DNA of 33,147 nucleotides from an uncultured Saprospiraceae bacterium (GTDB taxonomy: Bacteria > Bacteroidota > Bacteroidia > Chitinophagales > Saprospiraceae). How positions within the stretch are numbered: the stretch's first letter is position 1; every line of letters starts with the position of its first letter. The position numbers and the translations under genes were made by a program. The notes under the pieces were generated by a model, which ran no database searches, was not told the origin of the DNA, and saw only the letters and a program-made list of their open reading frames with translations. Below, one piece after another: positions 8,685-20,200 of this stretch. Location: the NCBI GenBank assembly GCA_938041445.1, contig CALISO010000115.1:1-33147 (forward strand). Reading direction: 5' to 3'.

Positions 8685-10379
8685 CTAAGCTACAATCGTT
8701 TCGAAATCTTGAATTAATTGATAATCCTTAGAACTTGTAATCGCATCAATCTCTGACGATGACAATTGATTGTGATAGTAATACAGAAGCTTTATCGATT
8801 CAGTTTTTAAAAGATCTTTCTTGATATACAGTGCCTTGAGACTGTTGTATACTCCAAGATACTTTAACCCCTCTTCCACTATTTCTTCTGCAGATCGGTC
8901 TAATACCTTTGACAATAAGACCTCAGGATGATCCTCCTTCAGAGCCTTCACAATGAAATTTATCTGACTGTGGATAGTTGCTAAAGGGATTTTGACATGC
9001 TTGACATTGAGTAATAATAGGTTGAACACATCGGTCTCATTCTGAGCCTTTGAGAAATGCTTGTAAGCCAAATATGCGATTAAATGAGAGGCGATGATGA
9101 CATTACTTTTGAAGTATTGTTCAATAATCTTTGCTCCCAATTTTTTAGTATAGACAGCTTCTCGTTGGATATAATTCGCCTTGTCTTCTATCCCAGAAAA
9201 GTATGTAGAGATATCAATAATATTACCTTGGCCATCTATACTATTCCCTTCATTATCAACAAGATTACCAAAAACATCCATAGGCTGGCCGTATGATAGA
9301 TATGACTTACCCCTATTAGTATACATTCCTCGAAGAAACATTCGAAGTAACTTTGTCGGTGACAACTTAGGTCGTTCATGAAAATATCGCTCTTGCCCTT
9401 GTCTAGATAGATAGTCAGATATCAACTCATTTGCGTCAAGCACAAATGGGAAACGTGTGACTAACGGTACGATAAATACACGTCGATCAAGATTATTATC
9501 AACAATATATCGTTGTGCTTCTACTGTAGAATTCAACAACCCTAACTTGATCTTATCTTCAATCTTACCACTCCTAGATCTTGTACCACCAGGAAAAAAT
9601 AAGTTATTGACACCTTGTATAATAGACAAGGTATTCATTGACTTGAGAGTTTCTATATAGATGAGGTTTTTCTTCCTTCTGTCTACACGGTATGTCCCAA
9701 GCCTACTGATAAAATATCCAATAATCTCAGTATTGTAAAGATTCAGACCAGCCCCATATACAAATGCTGGAATCTGAGTCTTCATGTCAAACTTATATCC
9801 TAGTAAAATGGAATCAAGGTTAGAAAAATGAGTAGGTACAAAAACGACAACACCTTTAGAGAAGAGGTGTCTGATCTTCTTTTCTGGACCATACATCACA
9901 AACTTATCAAGCAAAGATTCTTTCGTACCCCAGATTTTAAATGGGTTCCGAAGGCTCCAGCTATTATAGATACGCTTGAAAAACCAAGTCAAAAATTTAC
10001 GAGCAAACAAAAATGTCTTCGGCTTGAAGTTCCCAACAATCTCTTCAGCATACCTATGAATCATCCGTTCCAAGACTGGCATATAGTCAGCCTTAGTTGC
10101 TTTTGAGTTGGCATTCACATCATGAAGTTCTTTCTCCAGCTTCAGCCAAAATTTTTCTTCATCTGCAGGATCTACTTTCCACCTCTCTCCCTTTATTCTT
10201 TTCTTTTCAAAAAAGATTGACTTTTGCAAAAGCTCTGGCAGGTCATACCGCTTATGCGCTAGCACTTTCTCTATCGTATACCGCCTTAGTTCTAGTACGA
10301 ATTCATCTCGCTTAGCAGCAAACTTGCTGATAGGCCAATCATTGACATCTTCTATAATATGTGTTTGTTGATCGCTCAA
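8685..10379 (-). CDS. PlsB-like glycerol(-3-phosphate) acyltransferase
   Basis: This is a phospholipid-synthesis acyltransferase acting on glycerol-3-phosphate or lyso-phosphatidate at the membrane. Acyltransferase block I is THFSNLD, with the catalytic pair His184 and Asp189 (HX4D); block II is RLGTYRVDRRKKN; block III is FFPGGTRSRSGK at 261-272; block IV is FIVPLVTRFPFV. At 564 aa it is much longer than single-domain PlsC and has helical N- and C-terminal extensions, resembling PlsB-type enzymes. Block III has Gly where PlsC enzymes have Glu (FPEGTRS). It lies 18 bases after engB on the same strand, probably one transcript. Whether it acylates position 1 or 2 cannot be told from sequence. 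Confidence 0.82.
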   Translation of the reverse strand: MSDQQTHIIEDVNDWPISKFAAKRDEFVLELRRYTIEKVLAHKRYDLPELLQKSIFFEKKRIKGERWKVDPADEEKFWLKLEKELHDVNANSKATKADYMPVLERMIHRYAEEIVGNFKPKTFLFARKFLTWFFKRIYNSWSLRNPFKIWGTKESLLDKFVMYGPEKKIRHLFSKGVVVFVPTHFSNLDSILLGYKFDMKTQIPAFVYGAGLNLYNTEIIGYFISRLGTYRVDRRKKNLIYIETLKSMNTLSIIQGVNNLFFPGGTRSRSGKIEDKIKLGLLNSTVEAQRYIVDNNLDRRVFIVPLVTRFPFVLDANELISDYLSRQGQERYFHERPKLSPTKLLRMFLRGMYTNRGKSYLSYGQPMDVFGNLVDNEGNSIDGQGNIIDISTYFSGIEDKANYIQREAVYTKKLGAKIIEQYFKSNVIIASHLIAYLAYKHFSKAQNETDVFNLLLLNVKHVKIPLATIHSQINFIVKALKEDHPEVLLSKVLDRSAEEIVEEGLKYLGVYNSLKALYIKKDLLKTESIKLLYYYHNQLSSSEIDAITSSKDYQLIQDFETIVA

Positions 10380-10397
10380 TGCAGGTTCCAGGTTTTG

Positions 10398-11000
10398 TTA
10401 GTAGTCTTCGATTGGTTTATAGTTAGAGACAAAAGTATGTATTTCTTCTAAGCCAGTTTGCTTCTCTGCACTTGTGATAAACTCTGTGGGCAAACTATCC
10501 CACTCTTCTAAGATGCCAGACCTGATTTTATCAATATGTGTATGCACTTCTTCTGGCTTGAGTTTGTCAGTCTTAGTATAGATTATCACAAAAGGCAAGT
10601 GGCGATCGCCGAACCAAGACATCATTTCTTTATCAACTGCCTGAAGTGAATGTCTGCTATCAATCAATAAAAACGTACAAATGAGATTGAATCGTTGCAT
10701 TAAATATTGCTCGATCATCGTTTCCCATTTCTTACGTTGGCTTTTGGATATCCTAGCGTAGCCATAACCAGGAAGATCAGCGAATACAGAACGCTTATCA
10801 ATTTCATACAAATTGATATGTTGCGTCTTACCAGGAGTCCCCGATGTTCTTGCGATACCCTTACGATTGAGTAGCCCATTTATGAGTGAAGACTTTCCAA
10901 CATTGGATCTTCCCAAGAATGCAAATTCTGGCAATAGTGATGCTGGGCACTGCGTTACTTTTTCGAAGCTTCCAAGGAATTCAACTTCATAATACTTCAT
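10398..11000 (-). CDS. engB: Ribosome biogenesis GTP-binding protein EngB (YihA/YsxC)
   Basis: EngB is an essential TRAFAC GTPase needed for late assembly of the 50S subunit. All G motifs are readable: G1 GRSNVGKSS (30-38), G2 around TSGTPGKT (52-59), G3 DLPG (75-78), G4 TKTD (142-145) and G5 TSAEK (176-180). Length of 200 aa is normal. ATG at 11000 is the family start (MKYYEVEFLGSF). It is divergent from the small exported protein at 11039, with only 38 bases between them, and is followed by the acyltransferase. Confidence 0.96.
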   Translation of the reverse strand: MKYYEVEFLGSFEKVTQCPASLLPEFAFLGRSNVGKSSLINGLLNRKGIARTSGTPGKTQHINLYEIDKRSVFADLPGYGYARISKSQRKKWETMIEQYLMQRFNLICTFLLIDSRHSLQAVDKEMMSWFGDRHLPFVIIYTKTDKLKPEEVHTHIDKIRSGILEEWDSLPTEFITSAEKQTGLEEIHTFVSNYKPIEDY

Positions 11001-11038
11001 TCGGCATTCTTTTTGTTCATATTAATAAAATATACGTT

Positions 11039-11662
11039 ATGAAAGCAATTATAGATTGTAGGTTCAAATATCATGCTACTTGTGTTCTCAGACACTGTTT
11101 TGTAGGAATATTATCTATACTATTCATCACATTTAGTTACAGTCAGGGTACGTACAAGTTATCGGCAGGTCTACATAGTAGCGATATCTCAGCAATTAAA
11201 GATATCAGTAACCAATGGTCACTAGACAACAAAAACTTAAACTATCACGCCACGATTGGCTATGTTCAAACTGTAAGTCTCGTTTTCCTAGATGCAAATG
11301 TTGGGATAGATGTGGATAGATATGAAATTGATAATATTACATTTAACCAAGTAAAGCTCATTGCCCCAGTGCAAGTTGGTGTCAAAATATTGATGTTTGA
11401 TCTCAAGACTGGAATAATTGGCAGGTATACAGTCAATGAAGACCCAGTACTCCAGCAAGTTCGTGATATCGACAGAATATCGCTTCAATATCTTAATGGC
11501 ATTGGCATCAGATTTAAGAAACTAGGTCTTGCCTTAGATTATTCGTCCTCTTCACCTGTTTTGGTAGGTAAGTTTTTTGACGATAAGTTGAAGGTAGACA
11601 ATCAAATAAGTGATAGGTTGTTCCTTACATTGTCGATCAAATTTGGTAGTGATTCTGAATAA
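11039..11662 (+). CDS. Exported hypothetical protein, probable outer-membrane beta-barrel
   Basis: I do not recognise a named family. From the ATG at 11039 the protein is 207 aa with a hydrophobic signal segment (CFVGILSILFITFSYSQG) at about residues 20-37, cleaved probably near SYSQ. The mature part is rich in alternating hydrophobic strands, such as YHATIGYVQTVSLVFLDANV, KLIAPVQVGVKILMFDLKTG and RLFLTLSIKFG, ending in a strand with aromatic and hydrophobic residues, as expected of an outer-membrane barrel. The frame extends upstream to 10886, but that part lies antisense to engB and would hide the signal peptide. It is the first gene of a long plus-strand run. Confidence 0.65.
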   Translation: MKAIIDCRFKYHATCVLRHCFVGILSILFITFSYSQGTYKLSAGLHSSDISAIKDISNQWSLDNKNLNYHATIGYVQTVSLVFLDANVGIDVDRYEIDNITFNQVKLIAPVQVGVKILMFDLKTGIIGRYTVNEDPVLQQVRDIDRISLQYLNGIGIRFKKLGLALDYSSSSPVLVGKFFDDKLKVDNQISDRLFLTLSIKFGSDSE

Positions 11663-11746
11663 CATATTGTAGAGAACTGCGCTAAATAAATCTAATAATT
11701 CAATACAAAATGAACAATCTATATTGTCTGAGTATTGGATAGCTTG

Positions 11747-12649
11747 ATGAAAGTTGCCTATTCCGACATATACAAATATGAGCTACCTGATGGCCATAGA
11801 TTCCCTATGGAAAAATATCCACTCATCAGAGAGCAACTAATTTATGAAGGCACTCTTGAAGTTTCTGACTTCTACACTCCTACTCCACTGACTTGGGCCC
11901 AAGTAGGAACTACTCATACTGAAGACTACATAGAAAAACTCCAAACCACAAATCTTTCTTCTAAAGAAATACGTAAGATTGGCTTTCCACTAAAGCAATC
12001 GCTGGTAGACAGAGGTCTATTTATTGCAGGCGGAACATATCAAAATGCCTTGTATGCGATATCAAATCACTCTATAGCACTAAATATCGCAGGAGGTACT
12101 CACCATAGTTTCGCTGATCATGGTGAAGGTTTCTGCATTTACAATGACTTCGCGATCACTGCTAATTTATTGATGAACGATCACGATGTCTCATCTATTC
12201 TGATCGTAGATCTAGATGTACATCAAGGTAATGGGACTGCTCACATCTTTAGAAATGAAGACAGAGTCTTCACATTTTCTATGCATGGTGCTAGGAACTA
12301 TCCAACTAAGAAAATGATTTCAGATCTTGATATTGGACTTGACGATGGTGCACAAGACGCTGAATATCTATCTATCCTACACGACACGTTACCAAGATTG
12401 ATTGAAGAAAGATCACCTGAAATCATTATGTACCTTTCAGGCGTTGACGTCTTGCATACTGATAAATTAGGGCGGTTAGGAATGACCAAATACGGAGCAT
12501 TACAAAGAGACGAGTTTGTGATATCACAAGCTGCGGAACACGATATCCCTATCATTGTGAGTCTCGGTGGAGGGTATTCACATCGACTAATCGATATCGT
12601 CGATGCGCATGCTAATACGTTTAGAGTCGCAAAAGACATATATAGATAG
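11747..12649 (+). CDS. Histone deacetylase-family (class IV-like) zinc deacetylase
   Basis: This is an arginase/deacetylase-fold enzyme predicted to remove acetyl groups from lysines, polyamines or small amides. From Met at 11747 (300 aa) it shows the class IV-style start YELPDGHRFPMEKY, the charge-relay pair His119-His120 in GGTHHSFADHGEGF, zinc ligands Asp157 and His159 in VDLDVHQGNGT and Asp234 in SGVDVLHTDKLG, and the catalytic Tyr277 in SLGGGYS. All catalytic residues are therefore intact. The frame opens at a TTG (11735), but the ATG is preferred. Bacterial substrates of this group are largely unknown. Short spacing to the PorV-like gene suggests cotranscription. Confidence 0.9.
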   Translation: MKVAYSDIYKYELPDGHRFPMEKYPLIREQLIYEGTLEVSDFYTPTPLTWAQVGTTHTEDYIEKLQTTNLSSKEIRKIGFPLKQSLVDRGLFIAGGTYQNALYAISNHSIALNIAGGTHHSFADHGEGFCIYNDFAITANLLMNDHDVSSILIVDLDVHQGNGTAHIFRNEDRVFTFSMHGARNYPTKKMISDLDIGLDDGAQDAEYLSILHDTLPRLIEERSPEIIMYLSGVDVLHTDKLGRLGMTKYGALQRDEFVISQAAEHDIPIIVSLGGGYSHRLIDIVDAHANTFRVAKDIYR

Positions 12650-12667
12650 TTTCAATAGGATGATATC

Positions 12668-12686
12668 GTAGAGATTCTCTACTTTT
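12668..12686 (+). terminator. Weak hairpin with short U-tract after the deacetylase gene
   Basis: GTAGAG (12668-12673) pairs with CTCTAC (12677-12682) around ATT and is followed by TTTT. The stem is only six pairs and the U-tract is short. The next gene starts 6 bases later, so it may attenuate rather than terminate, or be chance. Confidence 0.3.
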
Positions 12687-12691
12687 ACTAG

Positions 12692-13522
12692 ATGAAATCA
12701 ACCTGTATCACGCTACTTCTCTTGGTATGCGTATTTATGAGTTATGCACAGTTTGGAGAGACACAAGCCAAAGGTGCATTAAGCCTAAGTACGGCAGGAT
12801 CTGATGTGACAAATATTGGGTTGAATAGCTTATTTGCTAATCAGGCTGGACTGGCAGATACAGAAGCATTCGGTGTGATGGTCACAGCCGTTCAACTCTA
12901 TGGGCTAGAGCAAGTTAGTGATGTCTCCCTTGCGATTGCGTTGCCAACTCAATCAATCGGGACATTCGCAATTGGAGTTTCTAATTATAATTTTGCGGCA
13001 TTTTCTGAACAGATGGTTGGTCTTGCCTACGGTAAATCTATAGGAAAAAAGACCAGTCTTGGTGCAAAATTTAACCTGATTAATATCGGCATAGATAATT
13101 TTGGCAATAGCCTCAATGCCTCCGTTGAACTAGGAGTGCAGACTCAGCTAATGGAAAAAGTTAGATTCGGAGCTCATGTCTTATCACCTATTGGCACCAT
13201 AGTGACTAATGACCAACGGTTACCTACACGTCTATCGATCGGAGTCGCATATCTCCCATCGAAAAAACTAGCAGTTTCTCTAGAAGGTGCTAAGTACATT
13301 GACGGCTTATTTACCGGCTCGTTAGGTATCAACTACAAAATAATCGAACTACTATCTTTAAGAATGGGAGCAGCAACTAATCCAGGATTATTCACAGCTG
13401 GCATCGCATTGCACCTTAAGCAACGTTATAGTATAGAGCTGGGGTTGTCGATTCATGAGATTTTAGGTACGACACCTGGAATTACTCTTGCCTATCAAGG
13501 ACTGGGCAAGACAGATAACTAG
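12692..13522 (+). CDS. PorV/PorQ-like exported outer-membrane beta-barrel protein
   Basis: The 276-aa product has a signal peptide (LLLLVCVFMSYAQ) cleaved after about residue 19. The mature N-terminus matches the plan of PorV/PorQ-like proteins of the FadL superfamily: a G-A-L-S-L-S-T-A-G-S segment, then LFANQAGLAD, where the family has an N-P-A-G/N-Q-A-G turn. The rest is repeated amphipathic strands (SLGAKFNLINIGI, RLSIGVAYLPSKKLAVSLEG, RYSIELGLSIHEI). Related proteins carry T9SS cargo or form outer-membrane channels. It sits upstream of mqnB and a T9SS-exported protease, which fits an envelope role. Specific function is uncertain. Confidence 0.65.
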   Translation: MKSTCITLLLLVCVFMSYAQFGETQAKGALSLSTAGSDVTNIGLNSLFANQAGLADTEAFGVMVTAVQLYGLEQVSDVSLAIALPTQSIGTFAIGVSNYNFAAFSEQMVGLAYGKSIGKKTSLGAKFNLINIGIDNFGNSLNASVELGVQTQLMEKVRFGAHVLSPIGTIVTNDQRLPTRLSIGVAYLPSKKLAVSLEGAKYIDGLFTGSLGINYKIIELLSLRMGAATNPGLFTAGIALHLKQRYSIELGLSIHEILGTTPGITLAYQGLGKTDN

Positions 13523-13552
13523 ATGTCATAATAAATAATAGAAACAACGAGA

Positions 13553-14251
13553 TTGAGAGTAATCATTACAGCACCCACAGTATTTGAGATTGCACCCATT
13601 ATCAAGACACTTGATACTCATGGGAAGAAATTGTCTTTCAGTAAGTATGGGTATGCAGGTAGTGAGATAGAGATATTAGTCTCAGGTGTTGGAGCTGTAA
13701 AGTCTGCGCTATCTATGGCGCAGTTACAGATGATGAGTAAAGTTGATTTGGCTATTCAAGTAGGGTTAGCTGGCGCATTTGACAGAAGTCTATCCTTAGG
13801 TAATGTTGTGATTGTTGACAAAGACAGATATGGCGATCTCGGAGTTGAAGAAAATGATGGCACTTTCACATCAATTGAAACCCTTGGCTTAGAAGATAGA
13901 AACCTATACCCTGCTGTAGATGGATGGATACATCATAAGGTCAAGGCCGACCTTACACATTACACATTAGTAAATGGGATCACTGTCAATACCGTAAGTG
14001 GAACACAAGCAACAATAGATAGACGACAATCATTATTCCATCCACAGATAGAAACTATGGAAGGTGCAGCGTTTTACTATGCATGTAGAGTATTAGATAT
14101 AGAGTGTGTACAAGTCAGAGCCATCTCTAACTATGTGGAACCACGAAATAAAGACAATTGGCAGATTGAAGAGGCGATTAAGAATCTAGAACTGGAATTT
14201 TTCCGTATTTTTCCAACACTATCCCAAGTAAAACAAAAAGGAGCAATCTGA
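13553..14251 (+). CDS. mqnB: Futalosine hydrolase
   Basis: MqnB cleaves futalosine to hypoxanthine and dehypoxanthine futalosine in the alternative menaquinone pathway. The protein has the nucleoside-phosphorylase/hydrolase fold: [14 protein letters not shown] at the N-terminus, [54 protein letters not shown]-like purine-site text ([13 protein letters not shown]), and the end region [16 protein letters not shown] that is characteristic of the hydrolase. The start is TTG at 13553, with no ATG candidate nearby. It ends 38 bases before the protease start. Its presence predicts MqnA, MqnC and MqnD elsewhere in the genome. Confidence 0.92.
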   Translation: MRVIITAPTVFEIAPIIKTLDTHGKKLSFSKYGYAGSEIEILVSGVGAVKSALSMAQLQMMSKVDLAIQVGLAGAFDRSLSLGNVVIVDKDRYGDLGVEENDGTFTSIETLGLEDRNLYPAVDGWIHHKVKADLTHYTLVNGITVNTVSGTQATIDRRQSLFHPQIETMEGAAFYYACRVLDIECVQVRAISNYVEPRNKDNWQIEEAIKNLELEFFRIFPTLSQVKQKGAI

Positions 14252-14289
14252 GTATGATCCGTTATAATCAAACAATAGAACCTAACAGT

Positions 14290-17200
14290 ATGAAGAAGTG
14301 TATGCTATCTTTTATAGTCTCACTATGTATGCTCCTGTGTACAACAGCGATTAGTCAAGTGGAGCAACAGTCAGATAGTAGCTTCAGAGAGCAATTCACC
14401 TATTCTGAGGCTATGGATATCCAAAACCTTGGCTTGCAAAAAGGGGAATCGCAAGTAATATCTCTACCAATATCTAATTCAACTAATCAAGAATTTACAA
14501 TTGAGATAAAAGAAACTGCCTCTCTTAAAGAACACTCGCAAGCTAAAAATTACAGAATCAGAAGCGTAACAGACAAGGCTCTCAACGGATATCTTTATAC
14601 TTCACCGACTGGAGTATTTATCACATTGTATAAGAATGGTCAATTAACAACAATTAGACCATTGAAGTCAGGTTCGGATACTTATGTATATGAAGCAGGA
14701 AGTAGTCGTGACTGGGTCTGTGGAAATACTCAAGCGCAAGAAGTCAGCAAAGAACTCGATGAAGCCTCAAGGGCAAATCTCATCCAACATGGTGATCGAT
14801 TGTATACTTATCGATTAGTAATTGTCACTACTGGCGAATATTACTTCGCTAATGGGAACAACGACACAGATGTGTTGGCTGCTGTTAACTTCGGAGTAAA
14901 TGGGATATCTGCCATATTCTCTAATGATATGAGTGTAGAATTTGATTTAGTTGATGTCACTTTGTTTGATGATTCTAATACCGACGATTTTACACCGGAT
15001 ATGGCTGGAGGAGATCCACGTACAACTCAAGCTATAGATGTTATCAGTTCATTATACAATAGTAGCGAATACGATCTAGGACATGTATTTCACAATCATA
15101 ATATCGCAATCAATGGCGGCGTAGATAATTGGGGTAATGGAGGAGTAGCATTTACACCAAGTGTTTGTGTTGACTTTGGAGACTTTAAAGCTGGAGCATG
15201 GAGTGGTGCTTTCTTTAATAATGATAATTCATTTATTGCACTTGCGGCACATGAATTCGGACACCAATTTGGAGCATTTCACACCTTTAATGGTAATGGT
15301 GCAAGTTGTACAGATGCGATATCCTTGACATCAGCATATGAAATAGGGAGTGGTACAACATTGATGTCTTATAATGGAATCTGCGACCCGAGTAATAATA
15401 TCCCATCTAGTGGAACAGCAGATAATTACTTTCATGTCCACAGTTTAGTCCAGATGATTGATCATATAAATGGACAAGGTAGTTGTGGCTCTACCAGCAG
15501 CATCAATAATAACTTACCATCAAGTGATGCTAATCCTTGTGGACTTGAATATGTCATACCAAAAAGCACCCCATTTATTATCAGAGGTGAAGGAAGTGAT
15601 GACGACACTGACAATCAGCTGACATATTGTTGGGAGCAATATGATGAAGATGGTCCAACCACAGATGTTACTCAGGGATTTTTAGGTAATACTGCTGCTA
15701 ATAGTTCTCTTGCTCCTTTGCACAGAAGTTATCCTCCCACAACAACGCCAATCAGATATATACCGACACTGGAGAGTGTAATTGCTGGCAACCTCAACAT
15801 ATTTGAAGTGCTATCAAATAGAAGCAGGGAGACAACCATGCGATTAACAGTCAGGGATAATAATGAAGCACATGGTGCAGTTGCCATTGACGAACTATCT
15901 ATTGATGTTGATGGTGATGGCCCTTTGACATTGTTCCCTGGAACAATTCCAAATATGGTTTCTGGCGAAAATGTAACTATCGAATGGGAAGTTAACGAGA
16001 CTGAAGACCTCTGCAATTCTGTAGATATTCTACTTTCAACGGATGGAGGTGTAACTTTTAATACAACACTAGCTTCTGGTGTACCTTATGCTGATGCCGA
16101 TACTGGCAATAGCGAGACTTTAGACATCACTATTCCTGCTGGTGTGCAAGCAACAGAAACAGCTAGAATAATGATTGTCTGTTCTGACAATGACTGTGTA
16201 CAATTTTACTCTGTTTCGAGCCAAGATGCAATCATCACATCAGACTGCAGTAACCCTGGAAGCAGCATTTGCAATACTGACCCTGTAGTTACTAATGTTG
16301 GTGATCCATCATTAAACTTGGACGAACAATTTATCTCTGGGACACTTAGTAACGGCATCCGAGGAGAATTATCGCTGGGAGACAACCAAGGACCAGTAGT
16401 GAATATGACATCGGATGGTTCGTGTAATAACTGGTTGAATTCTCAATCAAGAAATATATCCGATTTTTCAGTCACTGAATCCGGCACATATACACTATCG
16501 ACAACGGGAGCCACACAATATTTTTCTATTCACGATTTAGCTACCTATAATGATGGTAACCCTTGCTCAAGCTTTTTAACAGGAAATACGATCGACTTTG
16601 GGGGACCATTTTCTGAATTAAATTCAGCAACTATTGAGCTAGAACAGTGCACACAATATAGATTAGTAACATTTACTAGCCCCTCAGCTAATATTGACAT
16701 AAATATCAATGTCAATGGCCCCGGTTTTGTGTTTGCTGATACTGCTACTAATCTGAATTATTCTTACACATTTGTAGCGATCAATTTGGCAACTAATACC
16801 ATTCTTGGAGTCAGTGATGTTGCAGATTTCACAACCTTGCCAGGAGGTCAATATGAAGTATATGTGGTAAGTTATAAGGCAAGTGGAGCAGAACCTCCAG
16901 CTAATCTTGACCCAAGTACTTGGGGTGGCCAATCAATTAATGATATTTTAGCATCTGGGGGTTGTGTTCTTCAATCTAACAACTTTGTCTCCTTAGATAT
17001 CGATGGTGGTTGTAGTATTCTAGATGTCAATATCATAGATTTAGATGCATGTATTGATGGAGATCAATTTGATTTGGTTGTGGAAGTGTTTTACGATAAC
17101 GTACCAGATCCAGGAACACTTGATATTAATGGTCAAAGCTTTGCATTAGCAGGCAGTCCACAAACAGTTATACTGACAAATTTACCAGCTGATGGATCCA

Positions 17201-20200
17201 TATTTGATTTAAATATCAGCATTCCTGAGGATCCAACTTGTGTTTATACGGAAGAGATTATGATACAATCTCCTGCAACACAACCTATCATAAATGAAGT
17301 AACTACAGTATCAGCATCAGGTTGTACAACCGCGGATGGTTCTATAACCATAGAGATGACTAATGCTGGAGACTTTATTTACATATTACAAGCAATTGGC
17401 ACGACTGATGAAGTCACAAGTAGTACTAATACATTTACTGGATTAACTCCTGGGCTTTATATGGTTGAAGTCCAAACAATTGATGCTTGCGTTGATACCA
17501 ATGGCGGTGCTCTTATCACAGTTGAAGGTGTCAACAACCTTACTGCTATCATTGATGATCCTGTTGTAGAATACTGTTTCGGTGAGATACAATCTACAAC
17601 TGTCAATACAAATACAGGAACAATATTCACTTGGGTTGACATAACAGATCCGTTAACTGTTCTAAACAGTACAAATACTTTCACGCCTACGGTTACAGGT
17701 CTATACAGGGTGACAGTTGAAGATCCTGCTGGATGTACAATGGATGCCTTACTCGATGTAACGATTAATGAGGAATTGTCCATAGAACTTCCTGAGGATA
17801 CAGCCATCTGTCAATTTGATGAATTCATCTTATCTACTAATCCTATCACCGGTCTTTATAATTGGACCTTCAATAACGATGATATACCTTCCTCAAATTC
17901 CAATAGTATCACAATAACCTCACCTGGTCAATATATTCTAGAAGCAATAGAATTTGGCACAGGATGTACTGCAAGAGATACATTCAACTTATCATTAATA
18001 GCAGTACCAGAATTTGAACTTGGCGAGAATCAATCGGTTTGTGTAGGAGAAGAATTAGCATTTGATGTAAGTGGAGATATTTTTATAACTAACCCGGTCT
18101 ACATATGGACTGGACCAGATAACGCTATCATTGGAAATGATCCTGATATAATGATTGATGGAAGCGATGGTACTGGTGATTATACTCTGACAGTTATAGA
18201 TTCTGATTCTGATTGTTCCTTCTCGGATGTTGTGAATCTAGAGTTTGTTAGCACACCTACTGTTACCTTAGACAATGAGGAAGTTTCTTTCTGTCAAGGA
18301 GAGAATGTTACAGTAATTGCGAGTTCAACATTTACTGAAATAAGCTGGATTTTTAATGAAAATACACTAATTGATGTCACAGACTTTTTTGTAACAATTG
18401 ATGAGCCAGGTCAGCTGATTGCTGAAGTTGGATTTGGAGATTGTATAGGTAGAGACACTGTTGACATTACAGTTAGCCAAACTCCGCCAGTTACATTTGG
18501 TGATGATATAGCAGGATGTATTGGTGATGAAATCATATTAGACGCAAGTAATGAAGTTGATGATATTGATTGGTTTATCAATGACCTACTTGTAGAAGAA
18601 GATGGAGATGATGAATTCCTTGCTACTGTTGAAGGTCAATATATCGCAGTCGCAACAAATGATATTGGATGTACCAACAGTGATACAATAGAAGTCTTTT
18701 TGAATCCAATTTGGGAAATCGACTTAGGTAATGATACTATAGTATGTCCAGATGGAAGCTATACCATCAATGCAATTACTGAGGGTCCTCAAATCCTTTG
18801 GTTATATAATGAAGATAATCCAGATGAACCGGGTGTATTCCCAGCTGATTTTGCAGGATTAACTGCATTACCATCAATAGTGTGCGACCTTGATGAATCG
18901 GGAGTTTGGATTGCTCAAACAGAACGAGGCGAATGTCAAGCAACTGATACTGTCAGAATCACAAAAGAAACACCCCCTTCCATTAACTTACCAATTGTAA
19001 GTTACTTATGTGGAGATGATGACGAAGTCATTGTTTCATCACCAATACAAGCCGACACAGACTATGAATGGTTCTTAGATGTAGATGCACCTCCCGTAGC
19101 AACTGGTAACGAAGTAACATTCGATGAAGCCGGACTTTATACTCTAGTGGCTACGAAGTCAGGTACAGGATGCAGTAGTACCGAAACTACAGCTATTAGC
19201 GCGGCACCTATAGATTTTACTCTAGGTTTTACAAGTGCTGGTACTATACTTAATGAAGTTAATGACACAGTCACTGTTTGTGGTAATAATTCGATCACCA
19301 TTACTGCCTCAAGTGAAGAATTTGCCACATATCAATGGTTTAGTGAACTCGGTGGCTCCATTTTAGGAAGTAATACACTATTTACAGTCAATGATAATGC
19401 AGACGGTAGGTATTATGTTGAATACACTCACAACAATAGTGGTTGTACAAATCTTGATTCATTTTACATAGATTATGATGTTTTGCCTGCGATCAACCTA
19501 GATGATGCAACCATATGTGATGGTGCTGAATTTGTAATGGATACAGGGCTAGAGGACTTTACGCATATCTGGATTAAGGACAATGTGACAATAGATGGTG
19601 AAACATCTAATCAATTAACTATCACTGAAAGTGGCAACTATTTTGTAGGCTATTTCCTCACAGATGAAACATGCATTGCCACAGCTGAATTCTCAGTATC
19701 AACAATGCCTAGCCCTGTCGTTTTACCACTTGAAGATGGATCCATTTGTAGTGGTGAAGCGTTGACCTTAGAAGTGGTGTCCGATGGTAATTATAATTAC
19801 CAATGGTACTTAGATGATGAAATAATTATCGGTGCTACAGAGAGTGTATTACAGGCTGATGAAGGAGGGTTTTATGAAGTGATCATTTCAACTTCCAATG
19901 GCGAATGTCGAGATACTTTGCAAAGCACAGTCATAGAAAGCTTTATAGATGGATTGAATATTGGAGATGACGATATTGCACTTTGTCCAGGAGAAACTGT
20001 TATACTTTCACCACTAGATGGAGAATTTGCTAACTACCAATGGTCTACAGGAGAGGAAACACCAAGCATAGAATTAGTCGCTCAAGAAGTACCTGAAATT
20101 ACCGTCGAAGAAATAACAGTAGTCGTAGACAATGGAGATGGATGTATCCTAACTGATGCGATTAATGTGATCAATTTCCCAACTATTAATTCAGAAATAA

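Noticed and set aside
10886-11038. Upstream extension of the exported protein starting at 10886
   Set aside because: It overlaps engB antisense over its G1 motif and would bury the signal peptide 50 residues inside the protein; the ATG at 11039 is better.
12668-12686. Hairpin as a firm transcription stop for the deacetylase gene
   Set aside because: The six-pair stem and four-base U-tract are weak and the next gene starts six bases later; kept only as a low-confidence feature.
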